From Xanthomonas sp. AM6 (lineage in GTDB: Bacteria > Pseudomonadota > Gammaproteobacteria > Xanthomonadales > Xanthomonadaceae), in assembly GCF_025665335.1 (NCBI RefSeq), contig NZ_CP106869.1, forward strand, positions 2,072,501 to 2,136,500: a DNA stretch of 64,000 nucleotides, written 5' to 3'. The translations under genes and the position numbers were made by a program. A model generated the notes under the pieces. It saw only the letters and a program-made list of their open reading frames with translations. It did no database searches and was not told the DNA's origin. The stretch's first letter is position 1. Each line of letters opens with the position of its first letter. Below, in pieces: positions 43,297 through 51,701 of the stretch.

Positions 43297-43633
43297 CCGG
43301 CGGAGCCGTGGGCGCTCGCCAGGCTGGTGGCAGCCTGCGCGAGCGGCCATGGTCGCGGCGGGAGTGGCGGGAAGACCTGACGCGCCTGGATGGCTGGCCA
43401 GGAGGCGTGGGCGCTGCGGTTGGTTACCGCAGAGTCTGCGCGCCGCGTTCCCGATCCTGGTGAATCCTGGCGCTGATGCTGGAGCGTCAGGCGACGATGC
43501 AGAACGAGTAGCGGCGGCCGTGCGCGAGGAAGGCGCACGCCACATCACCCATGCAAGCGGGCGCCAACGCGTCTCACGCGCGTAGCAGCGCGCAATGGCG
43601 CCGCTGGCGCGTACGTCTGCCTTGCGCGGCCGC
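43297..43633. other. Gap with no recognised feature
   Basis: 337 bp between the convergent efflux channel and diguanylate cyclase genes. GC-rich, with no ORF that I can support, no REP unit, and no convincing terminator. Confidence 0.6.
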
Positions 43634-44620
43634 TCACTCCTGGGCCAGATCGTCGGCGATCACGTAGGTGTCGCGGCCGCCGTTCTTGGCCTGGTACAGC
43701 GCCGCGTCGGCGCGCGAGAACCAGTCCTGCCAATGGACCTCGTCGCACAGCATGGCTGCGCCGAGGGAAACGGTGATGTCGCCGCCGGGGCCGCGCAGCG
43801 CCTCGCGCGTGACCTGGTGCAGGCGCTTGCTGAAGGCCGCAAGCTCGCTGCGCGACTGCAGCCGCGCCACCACCACGAATTCCTCGCCGCCGAAGCGGAA
43901 CACCTCGTCCGGCGGACGCACCTCGAAGCGCAGCAGCGCGGCCAGTTCGGCCAGCGTGCGGTCGCCGGCCGCGTGCCCGTAGAGATCGTTGACCACCTTG
44001 AAATGGTCGATGTCGAGCACGACCAGCCCGTGCCGGCGCGCCCTGCGGCGCGGATCGGCCACGCGCTGCGTCAGGCTGCGTTCCAGCATGCGCCGGTTCG
44101 GCAGCCCGGTCAGCGCGTCGTGCGAGGCCATCTGCTCCAGTTGCTGGCGGTCGCCCTCCAGGTGCAGCGACAGCAGGTAGCCCAGGCCGGTGATCAACAG
44201 CGACACCGCCAGCAGCGAGAACGCGTGCTCGGCGCTGGGCAGCGTGCCCGGAGTGACCAGCATGATCACGATCAAGGTGGCGTTGCAGGCCAGCCCGATG
44301 CTGCGCGCGACCACGGCGAAGTTGCTCATCATCGCCAGGTACAGCCATGGCACCGCGGCGTTGTGCAGGACATGGCAGGCCAGCGCGCTGCCCAGCAGCC
44401 AGCTCAGGCTGAGCAGGGCGTCCATGCGGTCGTCGCCACGGCGCAGCGCCAGCCAGGTGGCCACCGCCGCCAGGCTGGCCAGCACGGCGCCGGCCGCCGC
44501 TGTCCATGGCTGGCCCTGCAGCCATTGATAGGCCCCGAACAGCAGCAGCAGCGCGGCGGTGGCCGGCCCGAGGATCTTGATGATGCCGAGCCGGAAGTGA
44601 CGACGCATCGAGGTGCTCAT
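43634..44620 (-). CDS. Membrane diguanylate cyclase
   Basis: 328 residues. Five to six membrane helices fill residues 15-155, with a short charged loop near 60-66. A GGDEF domain follows (about 165-325), opening with SHDALTGLPNRRMLERSL. The active-site motif is GGEEF at 244-248, an accepted active form. The inhibitory I-site RPPD is at 235-238 with the correct five-residue spacing, so product inhibition is expected. It makes cyclic-di-GMP from two GTP. The sensor is the membrane part; its signal is unknown. Confidence 0.93.
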   Translation of the reverse strand: MSTSMRRHFRLGIIKILGPATAALLLLFGAYQWLQGQPWTAAAGAVLASLAAVATWLALRRGDDRMDALLSLSWLLGSALACHVLHNAAVPWLYLAMMSNFAVVARSIGLACNATLIVIMLVTPGTLPSAEHAFSLLAVSLLITGLGYLLSLHLEGDRQQLEQMASHDALTGLPNRRMLERSLTQRVADPRRRARRHGLVVLDIDHFKVVNDLYGHAAGDRTLAELAALLRFEVRPPDEVFRFGGEEFVVVARLQSRSELAAFSKRLHQVTREALRGPGGDITVSLGAAMLCDEVHWQDWFSRADAALYQAKNGGRDTYVIADDLAQE

Positions 44621-44734
44621 GGCCCGGCGGCGCGTGCGGCAGCGCCCGGAAGCGGGCAGCGGCAGGCGGCTGCCACGGTCCGGCGGTCGTGGTTGAGCGT
44701 GGCCATTGGACGGCGGACGCGACGGACGCGGGCG

Positions 44735-44908
44735 CTATGGCGCTCCGGTGCCGACCAGTTGCAGGCCCTTGGGTTTGAGGGCGATGTCGCCGTCCTCGCC
44801 CTGCGCGGCATAGCCTTCCCGCACCGCCCAGTTCGCCTCTTCCTCGCTGACGGGCTTGGTGTCATGGATGTCCTGCAGGATGCGCAGTTGTTCGCTGGTC
44901 AGTTGCAT
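44735..44908 (-). CDS. Small conserved-looking protein of unknown function
   Basis: 57 residues, MQLTSEQLRILQDIHDTKP at the start, with a compact acidic pattern (VSEEEANWAVREGYAAQGED) and an ending DIALKPKGLQLVGTGAP. This looks like a small winged-helix-like or DUF fold; I do not recognise it. The ATG at 44908 is chosen because the longer frame is Arg-rich and unlike a protein. It is 114 bp upstream of the diguanylate cyclase gene on the same strand. Confidence 0.55.
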   Translation of the reverse strand: MQLTSEQLRILQDIHDTKPVSEEEANWAVREGYAAQGEDGDIALKPKGLQLVGTGAP

Positions 44909-45324
44909 GGCACACCATGGTCGGCAATCGAGGGCAATACCGTACAGGCAGTGCGTGATGGGCATGTCGGCGCTGCGGCCGGCGGACGTGCGCCGGTCCT
45001 GCGGCGCCCGTCGCCGTCCGCCGCGTGACGCCGTTCGGACACGCCGCGAGGACATGGTCGTAACGCCTCCCGACCCATCGTGCGTCACCAGCTGTGCGGC
45101 CGAGGATCACTCTCAGGGCTGCTTCAAGGGTGCAGGCATCCGCGGCTGGACCATCCCACTTCCTACGCATCCGCAGCCGCCCTTCGGGCTGGCGCAGACC
45201 GGTTGCCCGATCCGCTTGCATTTGCCTGTGCCGCTGCGCAGCCACGCGCGCACCGTCCCAACAGTGCGCCCGTATCGCGGGGCCGAACTTGCTTTCCGCA
45301 TGGCGGGGCACAGACAACGCACAA
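44909..45324. other. Gap with no recognised feature
   Basis: 416 bp between the small gene and the tmRNA terminator. Several short frames cross it, but none has protein-like composition. I see no REP unit, tRNA or integrase remnant. Confidence 0.55.
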
Positions 45325-45374
45325 ACAAAAAGGGCCGGATTTTCCTGGATGTCCAGAACAATCCGACCCTTGGT
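45325..45374 (-). terminator. Intrinsic terminator of ssrA
   Basis: On the minus strand AAGGGTCGGATT pairs with AATCCGGCCCTT (one wobble), enclosing an inner hairpin (CTGGACATCCAG), and ends in TTTTTG. It begins about 30 bp after the tmRNA 3' end. Confidence 0.85.
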
Positions 45375-45405
45375 GTACGTCCGCGAACCGCTGCGGACGT
45401 TCAGA

Positions 45406-45757
45406 TGGTGGAGGTGGGCGGAATCGAACCGCCGTCCGAAGGCACTCCATCCCCGGCACTACATGCTTAGCTCATCGTTGGATCTCGCCCTGGGACAGCA
45501 CGATGTGCGAAGCGCATCCCGGGACCAGCCTGCTTCATTTAGCCAATGGCTGACAGGCAGCCACCACCGGCGATTCCGTGATAATGACCCTACGTCGCGA
45601 GCACGGACACAAGCGATTTCGGGGCTAGGCCTTAAGCGGCCAGTGCGTAGTTGTCGTCGTTGGCAACTATAAGTTTGCGGCTGGATTTACGAGGAAAGCT
45701 GCCCCCTCGGCATGCGCCAAGCGATTTTGCAACCCCCGTCGAAACCAGTGCACCCCC
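45406..45757 (-). ncRNA. ssrA: tmRNA
   Basis: 352 nt. The 5' end GGGGGTGCACTGGTTTCGAC and the 3' end with a T-arm (GGCGGTTCGATTCCGCC) and encoded CCA fold into the tRNA-like half; the acceptor arms GGGGGTG and CACCTCC pair with one G-U. The resume frame at 45664-45632 reads ANDDNYALAA then TAA, a normal proteolysis tag. It rescues stalled ribosomes together with SmpB, which is encoded 3 kb away on the same strand. The 3' CCA is encoded, so the end at 45406 is firm. Confidence 0.97.
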
Positions 45758-45785
45758 GGGGAAAACGTAAAACGCTGACCAGCAC

Positions 45786-45814
45786 AGTGTAGGGATCGGG
45801 GAGGGCAGTCACAA
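45786..45814 (-). promoter_or_regulatory. Sigma-70-type promoter of ssrA
   Basis: On the minus strand TTGTGA (45814-45809) and TACACT (45791-45786) are separated by exactly 17 bp. The mature tmRNA 5' end lies 28 bp further on, consistent with 5' processing. Confidence 0.7.
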
Positions 45815-45904
45815 GCCTTGCGACAAAGGCGGCTTAAGCTGGCTTCACTCGGCGCAACGGCTACCGGCGCGCCGGCGGATCTCCCTCAGGCATGGAGCAT
45901 CGCA

Positions 45905-48682
45905 ATGGCGACCAGGCAACAGCGTGCGCGCGACGGCGGGCGCGACCGGAAGCGGACGGCGGCCGCACCGACCCCGGCCGCGAATCCCGCGAACGCGGTT
46001 CCGCCAGCCGACGGCGCGCCGCCGCCGCGCGGCGCTGCGGCAAAGAAGGCTGTGCCGCAAACCACGGCACCGAAGAAGGCCGTGGCGCCACGAGCTCGGG
46101 CCAAGGCCGCGGGGCAGGCCGCCGATGGACCTGGCGGACGGGTGCGGCCCGGGGCGGCGAACGCATCGGCCGCGCCAAAGTCCGCGGCAGGCAAGTCCAG
46201 GGTGGTCAAGACGGCCACGGCGGTCAAGGCGACCAAGGCGAAGGCGAGCAAGACGGCCAAGGCGGCAGCCGACGCCACCTCGAGCGCGCAGTCCGTTCCC
46301 CGAGGCGGAGCCGCCACGCCTGCTGCGGCACCCGCGCATACGCCCCGGCCCAAGGCCACCGGCGAAGGTTCGCTGGCGCAGGGGCGGGCGCGGACGGTCG
46401 TCTACATCCACGGCATCGGCAACAAGCCGCCGGCCGAGGTGCTGCGCTGCCAGTGGGATCGCGCCCTGTTCGGTCGCGAAATGGGCGAACGCACGCGCAT
46501 GGCGTACTGGGTCAGCCGCGAGCGCTATCCGTCGCCGGAGCCGGGCAGCTGCCAGGACCAGGACCGCGGCCCGGCGCTGAACCAGGCCGAGCAGCGCGTG
46601 CTCGGTGCGCTGGGCGTGGTCCCGCAGCTGGCCGACCTGCGCCTGCTGGCCGAGACGCTGGCCGGCAGCGACGCCGAGCGCACCTTCCTGCAGCAGGTGC
46701 TGGACCAGGTGCAGGCGGGCGCGCCGGATGCCGCCGGCATGCACGCGCAAGGGCCGATCGACGTACTGAACCGGATGCTGCTGAAGCTGATCTCCGCGGC
46801 GCTGCTGCAGGACGTGCACGATTTCTTCTTCGTGCCGGCGCGGCGCGAGCAGATGCGCGAGAGCCTGCGCCAGCGCATGCGCGCCGGCGGCGGTCCGTTC
46901 GTGGTGGTCGCGCACAGCCAGGGCTCGCTGATCGCCTACGACGTGCTGCGCGAATTCCAGGCCGAGGGGTGCGAGGTGTCGTTGCTGCTGACGCTGGGCT
47001 CGCCGCTGGGCCTGCCGGTGGTGCGCAGCATGTTCAAGCAGTGGACCGGCACCGGGAAGCTGCCGTTCCCGGCCTGCGTGAAGCGCTGGGTCAACGTCGC
47101 CGAGCGCCGCGATCCGGTGGCGCTGGACGAGGACCTCAGCGACGACATCGCCGACGCGCAGGGGCGTTTCCACAACATCGCCGGCGCGCGGATCAATCCG
47201 GATTGGCAGCGCAACCCGCATTCCGGCTCCGGCTACCTGTCCATCGCCGAGGTCCGCGCCGAGGTGCGGCGCGCGGTCGGCGTGGGCTTCGACCAGCCGA
47301 TCGCGCACCCGGTGCTGATCAAGGACCTGTCCGACCAGCTGGAGGCGCATGCGCCGGACTATCGCCACGAGGTGCTGATCGAACTGGACCGCCTGCCGGG
47401 CGCGCGCGAACCGGAGCAGCTGCGGCACGATCTGGTCGCCGCGTTGCGCGAGCTGACCCAGGCTTCCACCGGACTGGAGGGCGATGCGCTGGACGCGGCG
47501 ATCGAACTGGAGGACACGCTGCAGCGCTACGTGTCGGCGCGGCTGACCCGCTACGAGATCGAGAGCCTGCGCGACCGCTACCGCAGCCTGAGCCTGAAAC
47601 GGCTGTGGCGCGACGCCGGCAAGCGCGCGCTGATCTACCAGTCGCGCAGCACCGTGCAGGCCGATGCGGCGCAGGTGGCCTACCACGCGCTCGGCGCCGG
47701 CATCGGCTGGGCGGTGCTGGACAGCGGCATCGCCGCGGCGCACCCGCACTTCCGGCAGCCTGGCCTGGCCGAGACGGTGCTGGCGCAATGGGACTGCACC
47801 CAGCGCGGCCGCGCGCGCGCACTGCGCCCCGGCGACGGCGACGGCTTCACCGCCCTGGACCGCAACGGCCACGGCACCCACGTGGCCGGCATCATCGCCG
47901 GCCAATGCGAGGCGCCGCTGCCCGGCATGGCGCCGGCCACGCCGCTGCGCTTCGCCGGCATGGCGCCGCAGGCGCGGCTGTACGGACTGAAGGTGCTGGA
48001 CGACGACGGCAACGGCCGCGACTCGTGGATCATCAAGGGCGTGCAGCAGGTCGCCGAGATCAACGAACGCGCCGGCGAGCTGGTCATCCACGGGGTCAAC
48101 CTGAGCCTGGGCGGCTACTTCGATGCGGAAAGCTACGGCTGCGGCTTCACCCCGCTGTGCAACGAACTGCGCCGGCTGTGGCGGCAGGGCGTGGTGGTGG
48201 TGATCGCGGCCGGCAACGAGGGCCTGGCCTGGCTGATGCAGAACGACGGGGAGGCCTATCCGCTGAACCTGGACCTGAGCATCGGCGATCCGGCCAACCT
48301 GGAGGAGGCGCTGGCGGTAGGCTCGGTGCACAAGAGCAGCCCGCACAGCTACGGCGTGTCGTACTTCTCCTCGCGCGGCCCGACCGCCGATGGCCGGCAC
48401 AAGCCGGACCTGGTGGCGCCGGGCGAGAAGATCGTCTCGGCCCACCATCGCTACGACGCCGACGATCCCAGCACCTGGATGGTGGAGATGAGCGGCACCA
48501 GCATGGCCGCCGCGCACGTGTCCGGGCTGATCGCCGCGTTCCTGTCGGTGCGCCGCGAGTTCATCGGCTTCCCGGATCGGGTCAAGCACCTGCTGCTGGC
48601 GCAGTGTCTGGACCTGCAGCGCGATCCCTACATGCAGGGCCGCGGTCTGCCGAGCCTGATGCGGATGCTGGGGGCGACGTGA
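45905..48682 (+). CDS. Fusion of Lys/Ala-rich tail, alpha/beta-hydrolase-like domain and subtilisin-type protease
   Basis: 925 residues without a signal peptide. Residues 1-155 are Lys/Ala/Pro-rich and resemble a histone H1-like tail. Residues 160-450 look like an alpha/beta hydrolase: VVYIHGIGNKPP with the oxyanion-type His-Gly at 169-170, then VVVAHSQGSLIAY with nucleophile-like Ser338. A helical stretch links to an S8 subtilase domain (about 595-890) with all catalytic residues: Asp606 in AVLDSGIAAAHPH, His656 in NGHGTHVAGIIAG, Asn771 in AAGNEG, and Ser866 in SGTSMAAAHVSG. With no leader or prodomain it should act in the cytoplasm. The target is unknown. It lies between ssrA and smpB on the opposite strand. 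Confidence 0.85.
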   Translation: MATRQQRARDGGRDRKRTAAAPTPAANPANAVPPADGAPPPRGAAAKKAVPQTTAPKKAVAPRARAKAAGQAADGPGGRVRPGAANASAAPKSAAGKSRVVKTATAVKATKAKASKTAKAAADATSSAQSVPRGGAATPAAAPAHTPRPKATGEGSLAQGRARTVVYIHGIGNKPPAEVLRCQWDRALFGREMGERTRMAYWVSRERYPSPEPGSCQDQDRGPALNQAEQRVLGALGVVPQLADLRLLAETLAGSDAERTFLQQVLDQVQAGAPDAAGMHAQGPIDVLNRMLLKLISAALLQDVHDFFFVPARREQMRESLRQRMRAGGGPFVVVAHSQGSLIAYDVLREFQAEGCEVSLLLTLGSPLGLPVVRSMFKQWTGTGKLPFPACVKRWVNVAERRDPVALDEDLSDDIADAQGRFHNIAGARINPDWQRNPHSGSGYLSIAEVRAEVRRAVGVGFDQPIAHPVLIKDLSDQLEAHAPDYRHEVLIELDRLPGAREPEQLRHDLVAALRELTQASTGLEGDALDAAIELEDTLQRYVSARLTRYEIESLRDRYRSLSLKRLWRDAGKRALIYQSRSTVQADAAQVAYHALGAGIGWAVLDSGIAAAHPHFRQPGLAETVLAQWDCTQRGRARALRPGDGDGFTALDRNGHGTHVAGIIAGQCEAPLPGMAPATPLRFAGMAPQARLYGLKVLDDDGNGRDSWIIKGVQQVAEINERAGELVIHGVNLSLGGYFDAESYGCGFTPLCNELRRLWRQGVVVVIAAGNEGLAWLMQNDGEAYPLNLDLSIGDPANLEEALAVGSVHKSSPHSYGVSYFSSRGPTADGRHKPDLVAPGEKIVSAHHRYDADDPSTWMVEMSGTSMAAAHVSGLIAAFLSVRREFIGFPDRVKHLLLAQCLDLQRDPYMQGRGLPSLMRMLGAT

Positions 48683-48686
48683 TGGA

Positions 48687-48776
48687 GCAGGGATTGGTGA
48701 TTGGGGATCAGGGATTCGTAACGGCGGCGTCTGGCATGCCGCCTTTGCCAATCCCCAATCCCGCCATCCCCAATCA
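48687..48776. repeat. GGGATTGGGGATTCG-bounded intergenic element
   Basis: The gap between the protease and smpB starts with GGATTGGTGATTGGGGATCA and the phrase GGGATTCGTAACGGCGG, and ends in the complementary CCAATCCCCAATCCCGCCAT. The ends form an imperfect terminal inverted repeat around a hairpin (GGCGGC...GCCGCC). The same phrase begins each unit of the array at 58.7 kb. Confidence 0.6.
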
Positions 48777-49277
48777 CGCGTTCTTGTTGTGCCGCCGCAT
48801 GATCCGCTGCTTGTCGCGGGCCCAGTCGCGGTCCTTGGCGGCGTCGCGCTTGTCGTGGTCCTGCTTGCCCTTGGCCAGCGCGATCTCGAGCTTGATCTTG
48901 TTCTTGCTCCAGTACATTGCGGTGGGCACCAGGGTGTAGCCGTCGCGCTCGACGCGGCCGATCAGCTTGTCGATCTCGCTCCGGTGCAGCAGCAGCTTGC
49001 GGGTGCGGCGGTCGTCGGCGACCACGTGGGTGGAGGCCTGGATCAGCGGGGTGAACTGCGCGCCGAACAGGAACAGCTCGCCCTGGCGCACGAACGCGTA
49101 GCTCTCGCCGATGTTGGCGCGGCCGGCGCGGATCGACTTGACCTCCCAGCCCTGCAGGGCCAGGCCGGCTTCGTAGCGGTCCTCCAGGTGGTATTCGTGG
49201 CGCGCACGCTTGTTCAACGCGATGGTCTTGTTGGCCGTCGCGCCGTTTGCTTTATCCTTGGCGGGTTTCTTGCTCAT
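48774..49277 (-). CDS. smpB: SsrA-binding protein
   Basis: A 167-residue partner of tmRNA in trans-translation. The family blocks are [40 protein letters not shown] and [19 protein letters not shown], and the basic C-terminal tail ([18 protein letters not shown]) enters the mRNA channel. The first 15 residues are Lys/Ala-rich, slightly longer than in E. coli. The ATG at 49277 is chosen; the frame upstream lies in ratA. Confidence 0.97.
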   Translation of the reverse strand: MSKKPAKDKANGATANKTIALNKRARHEYHLEDRYEAGLALQGWEVKSIRAGRANIGESYAFVRQGELFLFGAQFTPLIQASTHVVADDRRTRKLLLHRSEIDKLIGRVERDGYTLVPTAMYWSKNKIKLEIALAKGKQDHDKRDAAKDRDWARDKQRIMRRHNKNA

Positions 49278-49337
49278 CTTGCTATTGTCTCCGATTCGGG
49301 GTCCTCCCGAACGTCTTGGTCTACTTCCCCGCACCGA

Positions 49338-49769
49338 ATGCCTATCATCCGCCGCAGCGCCCTGGTCGAACACCCCGCAACGCGCATGTTCGACCTGGTC
49401 AATGATGTCGCCGCCTATCCGCGCCGCTTCGCCTGGTGCAATGCAGCGCATGTGCTCGAGCACAGCGACCAGGTCCTGGTGGCGCGGCTGGACCTGGGCC
49501 TGGGCTCGTTCCGCACCTGGTTCACCACCGAGAACCGGCTGCAGCGCCCCGACCGCATCGATATGCTGCTGCGCGACGGCCCGTTCAAGCGGCTGCAGGG
49601 CCAGTGGGAGTTCCAGGGCTTCAACGACCATGCCAGCAAGGTCAGCCTGATGCTGGACTTCGAACCGGCCTCGCGGCTGCTGGGGCCGGCGCTGGCGCTG
49701 GGCTTCCAGAGCCTGGCCGACCGCATGGTCAACGACTTCGTCCGCGTCGCCGACCGCGAAGACGCGTGA
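49338..49769 (+). CDS. ratA: RatA-type START-domain protein (coenzyme Q-binding)
   Basis: A 143-residue single START/Coq10-like domain: [20 protein letters not shown] and [20 protein letters not shown] are typical of the RatA/YfjG group. E. coli RatA was described as a ribosome-association toxin, while Coq10 relatives bind ubiquinone; which applies here is open. It is divergent from smpB and overlaps rnfH by GTGA, as in many proteobacteria. Confidence 0.93.
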   Translation: MPIIRRSALVEHPATRMFDLVNDVAAYPRRFAWCNAAHVLEHSDQVLVARLDLGLGSFRTWFTTENRLQRPDRIDMLLRDGPFKRLQGQWEFQGFNDHASKVSLMLDFEPASRLLGPALALGFQSLADRMVNDFVRVADREDA

Positions 49770-50029
49770 GCGGGGTGCGGGTCGAGGTGGTGCTGGCCTG
49801 GCCGGAGCGCTACCTCGCGCGCACCGTGCAGTTGCCCGAGGGTGCCACCGTCGCCGATGCCGTGGCCGCCGCCGGCCTGGCCGGGGCCACGCCGGACATG
49901 CCCTGCGCGGCGCACGGCAGCGTGGCCGCGCCGAGCCAGCCATTGCACGACGGCGACCGCGTGGAACTGCTCAGGCCGTTGCTGGCCGATCCGAAGGACG
50001 CCCGGCGGCGGCGCGCGAAACCGCGCTAG
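49766..50029 (+). CDS. rnfH: RnfH-family ubiquitin-like protein (RatB)
   Basis: 87 residues with the beta-grasp UPF0125/RnfH fold: [20 protein letters not shown], then [20 protein letters not shown] with a basic tail. The GTG at 49766 overlaps the ratA stop. The role is unknown; it is the constant partner of ratA. Confidence 0.92.
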   Translation: MSGVRVEVVLAWPERYLARTVQLPEGATVADAVAAAGLAGATPDMPCAAHGSVAAPSQPLHDGDRVELLRPLLADPKDARRRRAKPR

Positions 50030-50052
50030 CGCCGTTGGGCGTATGCGCGCGC

Positions 50053-50451
50053 TTACTCGCCGCGGCGCTGCTTCTTCTTGTCCTTGGCCAGGTTGCGGCC
50101 GAACTGGCGCACGCTGTTCTTGGCCAGCTCCGAATCGCGGTCCGGGAAATAGTCGCCTTCCCAGCGGGTCACCGCGTCGTTCTCGAAGTAGACGACGAAA
50201 TTCTTGATCTCGGTCTTGCCAAGGCGATCGACGCGCTCGGTGGATGTGTAGTCCCAGCGCTGGGCGTGGAACGGGTCCGGGATCGACGGCGTGCCGAGCA
50301 GTGCGCCGACCTGCTGCTTGCTTTGCCCGACCTTCAGCTGGTCGACGGCCCCCTGCTTGATCAGGTTGCCTTGATAAATGGGCTGCTTGTAGATGATGCC
50401 GCAGCCAGCGGTGGACAGGGCAACAACGGCGACCAGCAAGAGATTGCGCAT
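50053..50451 (-). CDS. bamE: Outer membrane assembly lipoprotein BamE
   Basis: A 132-residue lipoprotein of the beta-barrel assembly machine. The signal peptide ends in the lipobox STAGC, followed by IIYKQPIYQGNLI and the SmpA/OmlA signature LKVGQSKQQVGALLGTPSIP with WDYTSTER. It is called OmlA in Xanthomonas. The start is 50451. It is divergent from fur, sharing a 103-bp promoter region, the conserved omlA-fur arrangement of the genus. Confidence 0.96.
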   Translation of the reverse strand: MRNLLLVAVVALSTAGCGIIYKQPIYQGNLIKQGAVDQLKVGQSKQQVGALLGTPSIPDPFHAQRWDYTSTERVDRLGKTEIKNFVVYFENDAVTRWEGDYFPDRDSELAKNSVRQFGRNLAKDKKKQRRGE

Positions 50452-50554
50452 CGGGGACAGTACTGAGGGAAATCGGGTCGATGATACACTTCCGACGACC
50501 GCCGCGACCCACCCCGAGGCAGCTGGCGCTAAACCAGCTATGAACGGAGACGCC

Positions 50555-50977
50555 ATGGAATCCCACGATCTGCGCAAAGTCGGCCTGAAGGTCACGCATC
50601 CCCGGATGCGCATCCTGGAGCTGCTCGAGCAGAAGTCGGCGCGCCACCACATGACCGCCGAGGAGATCTACCGCCAGCTGCTCGACCATGGCGACGAGAT
50701 CGGCCTGGCCACGGTGTACCGGGTCCTGACCCAGTTCGAGGCGGCCGGGCTGGTGCTCAAGCACAATTTCGAGGGCGGCCAGGCGGTGTACGAACTGGAC
50801 CGCGGCGGCCACCACGACCACATGGTGGACGTGGACACCGGCAACGTCATCGAGTTCGAAAGCGCCGAGATCGAGGAACTGCAACGCAAGATCGCCGCCG
50901 ATCACGGCTACGAGCTGGAGGAGCACTCGCTGGTGCTGTACGTGCGCAGCAAGCGCCCGGCGGGCAAGAAGGGCTGA
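50555..50977 (+). CDS. fur: Ferric uptake regulator
   Basis: A 140-residue iron-responsive repressor. The winged helix has HHMTAEEIYRQLLDHGDEIG and LATVYRVLTQFEAAGLV. The metal sites are in GGHHDHMVDVDTGNVIEF, with His/Asp ligands; the Cys pair found in E. coli Fur (CxxC) is absent, as in other Xanthomonas and Pseudomonas versions. The ATG at 50555 follows GGAG at 6 bp; Met at 50540 is possible. A Fur-box-like site in this window lies upstream of fpr. Confidence 0.95.
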   Translation: MESHDLRKVGLKVTHPRMRILELLEQKSARHHMTAEEIYRQLLDHGDEIGLATVYRVLTQFEAAGLVLKHNFEGGQAVYELDRGGHHDHMVDVDTGNVIEFESAEIEELQRKIAADHGYELEEHSLVLYVRSKRPAGKKG

Positions 50978-51052
50978 GCGGTCGGCGCCCTTCGGGCGCG
51001 CATTGGCCTACTGGCACGGGGGCCGGGAGCGTCGCCGATCATGGCTCCGCGC

Positions 51053-51535
51053 GTCGCGACTGAAGTCGCTCCCACAGGGGGCGCTTGCGACGGGCAGGGC
51101 CGCTTCTCTGGGAGGGACTTCAGTCCCCACTGCTTCTGAAGCCAACTGGTTGGTGGCTCCGGGCGTGGCAGTTGAAACCGCTCCTACGGGCGCGCGCGGC
51201 GGGCCGACCGCGTGCATGTGGGAGGGGCTTCAGCCTCGATCCGACGCGATCCGAAGCCGGCTGGCTTCTCACATGTTGGCCCGAGGCCAACCAGAGTCGT
51301 TCCCCAAGGGCGCATGGCGGGCCGGCTGGAAGCGGGAACTGGGCCTGGGCCTGGGCCGGCGCCCGGCCGAATGGTCGGCCGAGGAGGTACCTGGCCCTGT
51401 GTTGTGGGAGGGACTTCAGTCCCGACTGTTTCCGAAGCCGGTCAGTTGCGTGGCTCCGTCGCGGTTGAAACCGCTCCTACGCGGGGCTTGCGGCCGGTTT
51501 GCTGGGTGCACTGTAGGAGGGGCTTCCGCCCCGAC
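51053..51535. repeat. Cluster of seven REP-like units
   Basis: The 724-bp gap between fur and recN holds seven degenerate copies of the REP-type unit: 51053-51076, 51109-51130, 51171-51187, 51218-51240, 51403-51426, 51458-51480 and 51512-51535. Orientation alternates (three point left, four right), and neighbours form pairs. The longest ORFs here read through the repeats and look non-coding. No gene is supported in the gap. Confidence 0.85.
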
Positions 51536-51701
51536 CCGCCCAGTTCAGAGCTGCCAGCCCCCACTGCTTCGCGCGGTCATCGCCCGGCCGACGAGGGCCT
51601 CACGGCGGCGTACCCAACTGCTGCCCGGCCCACGGGCAGGCGCCGCGGCACCTGGGAGCCCGGCGGCGGCGCACGGCCGAACCGAGCCCAGCCGCCGCCC
51701 C

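Noticed and set aside
44856-45672. Several 150-200-codon frames over the tmRNA
   Set aside because: They lie on the ssrA gene and its terminator and have no conserved composition.
45406-45757. ssrA as an integration site
   Set aside because: No integrase, no duplicated 3' end of ssrA, and no boundary of foreign genes was visible on either side.
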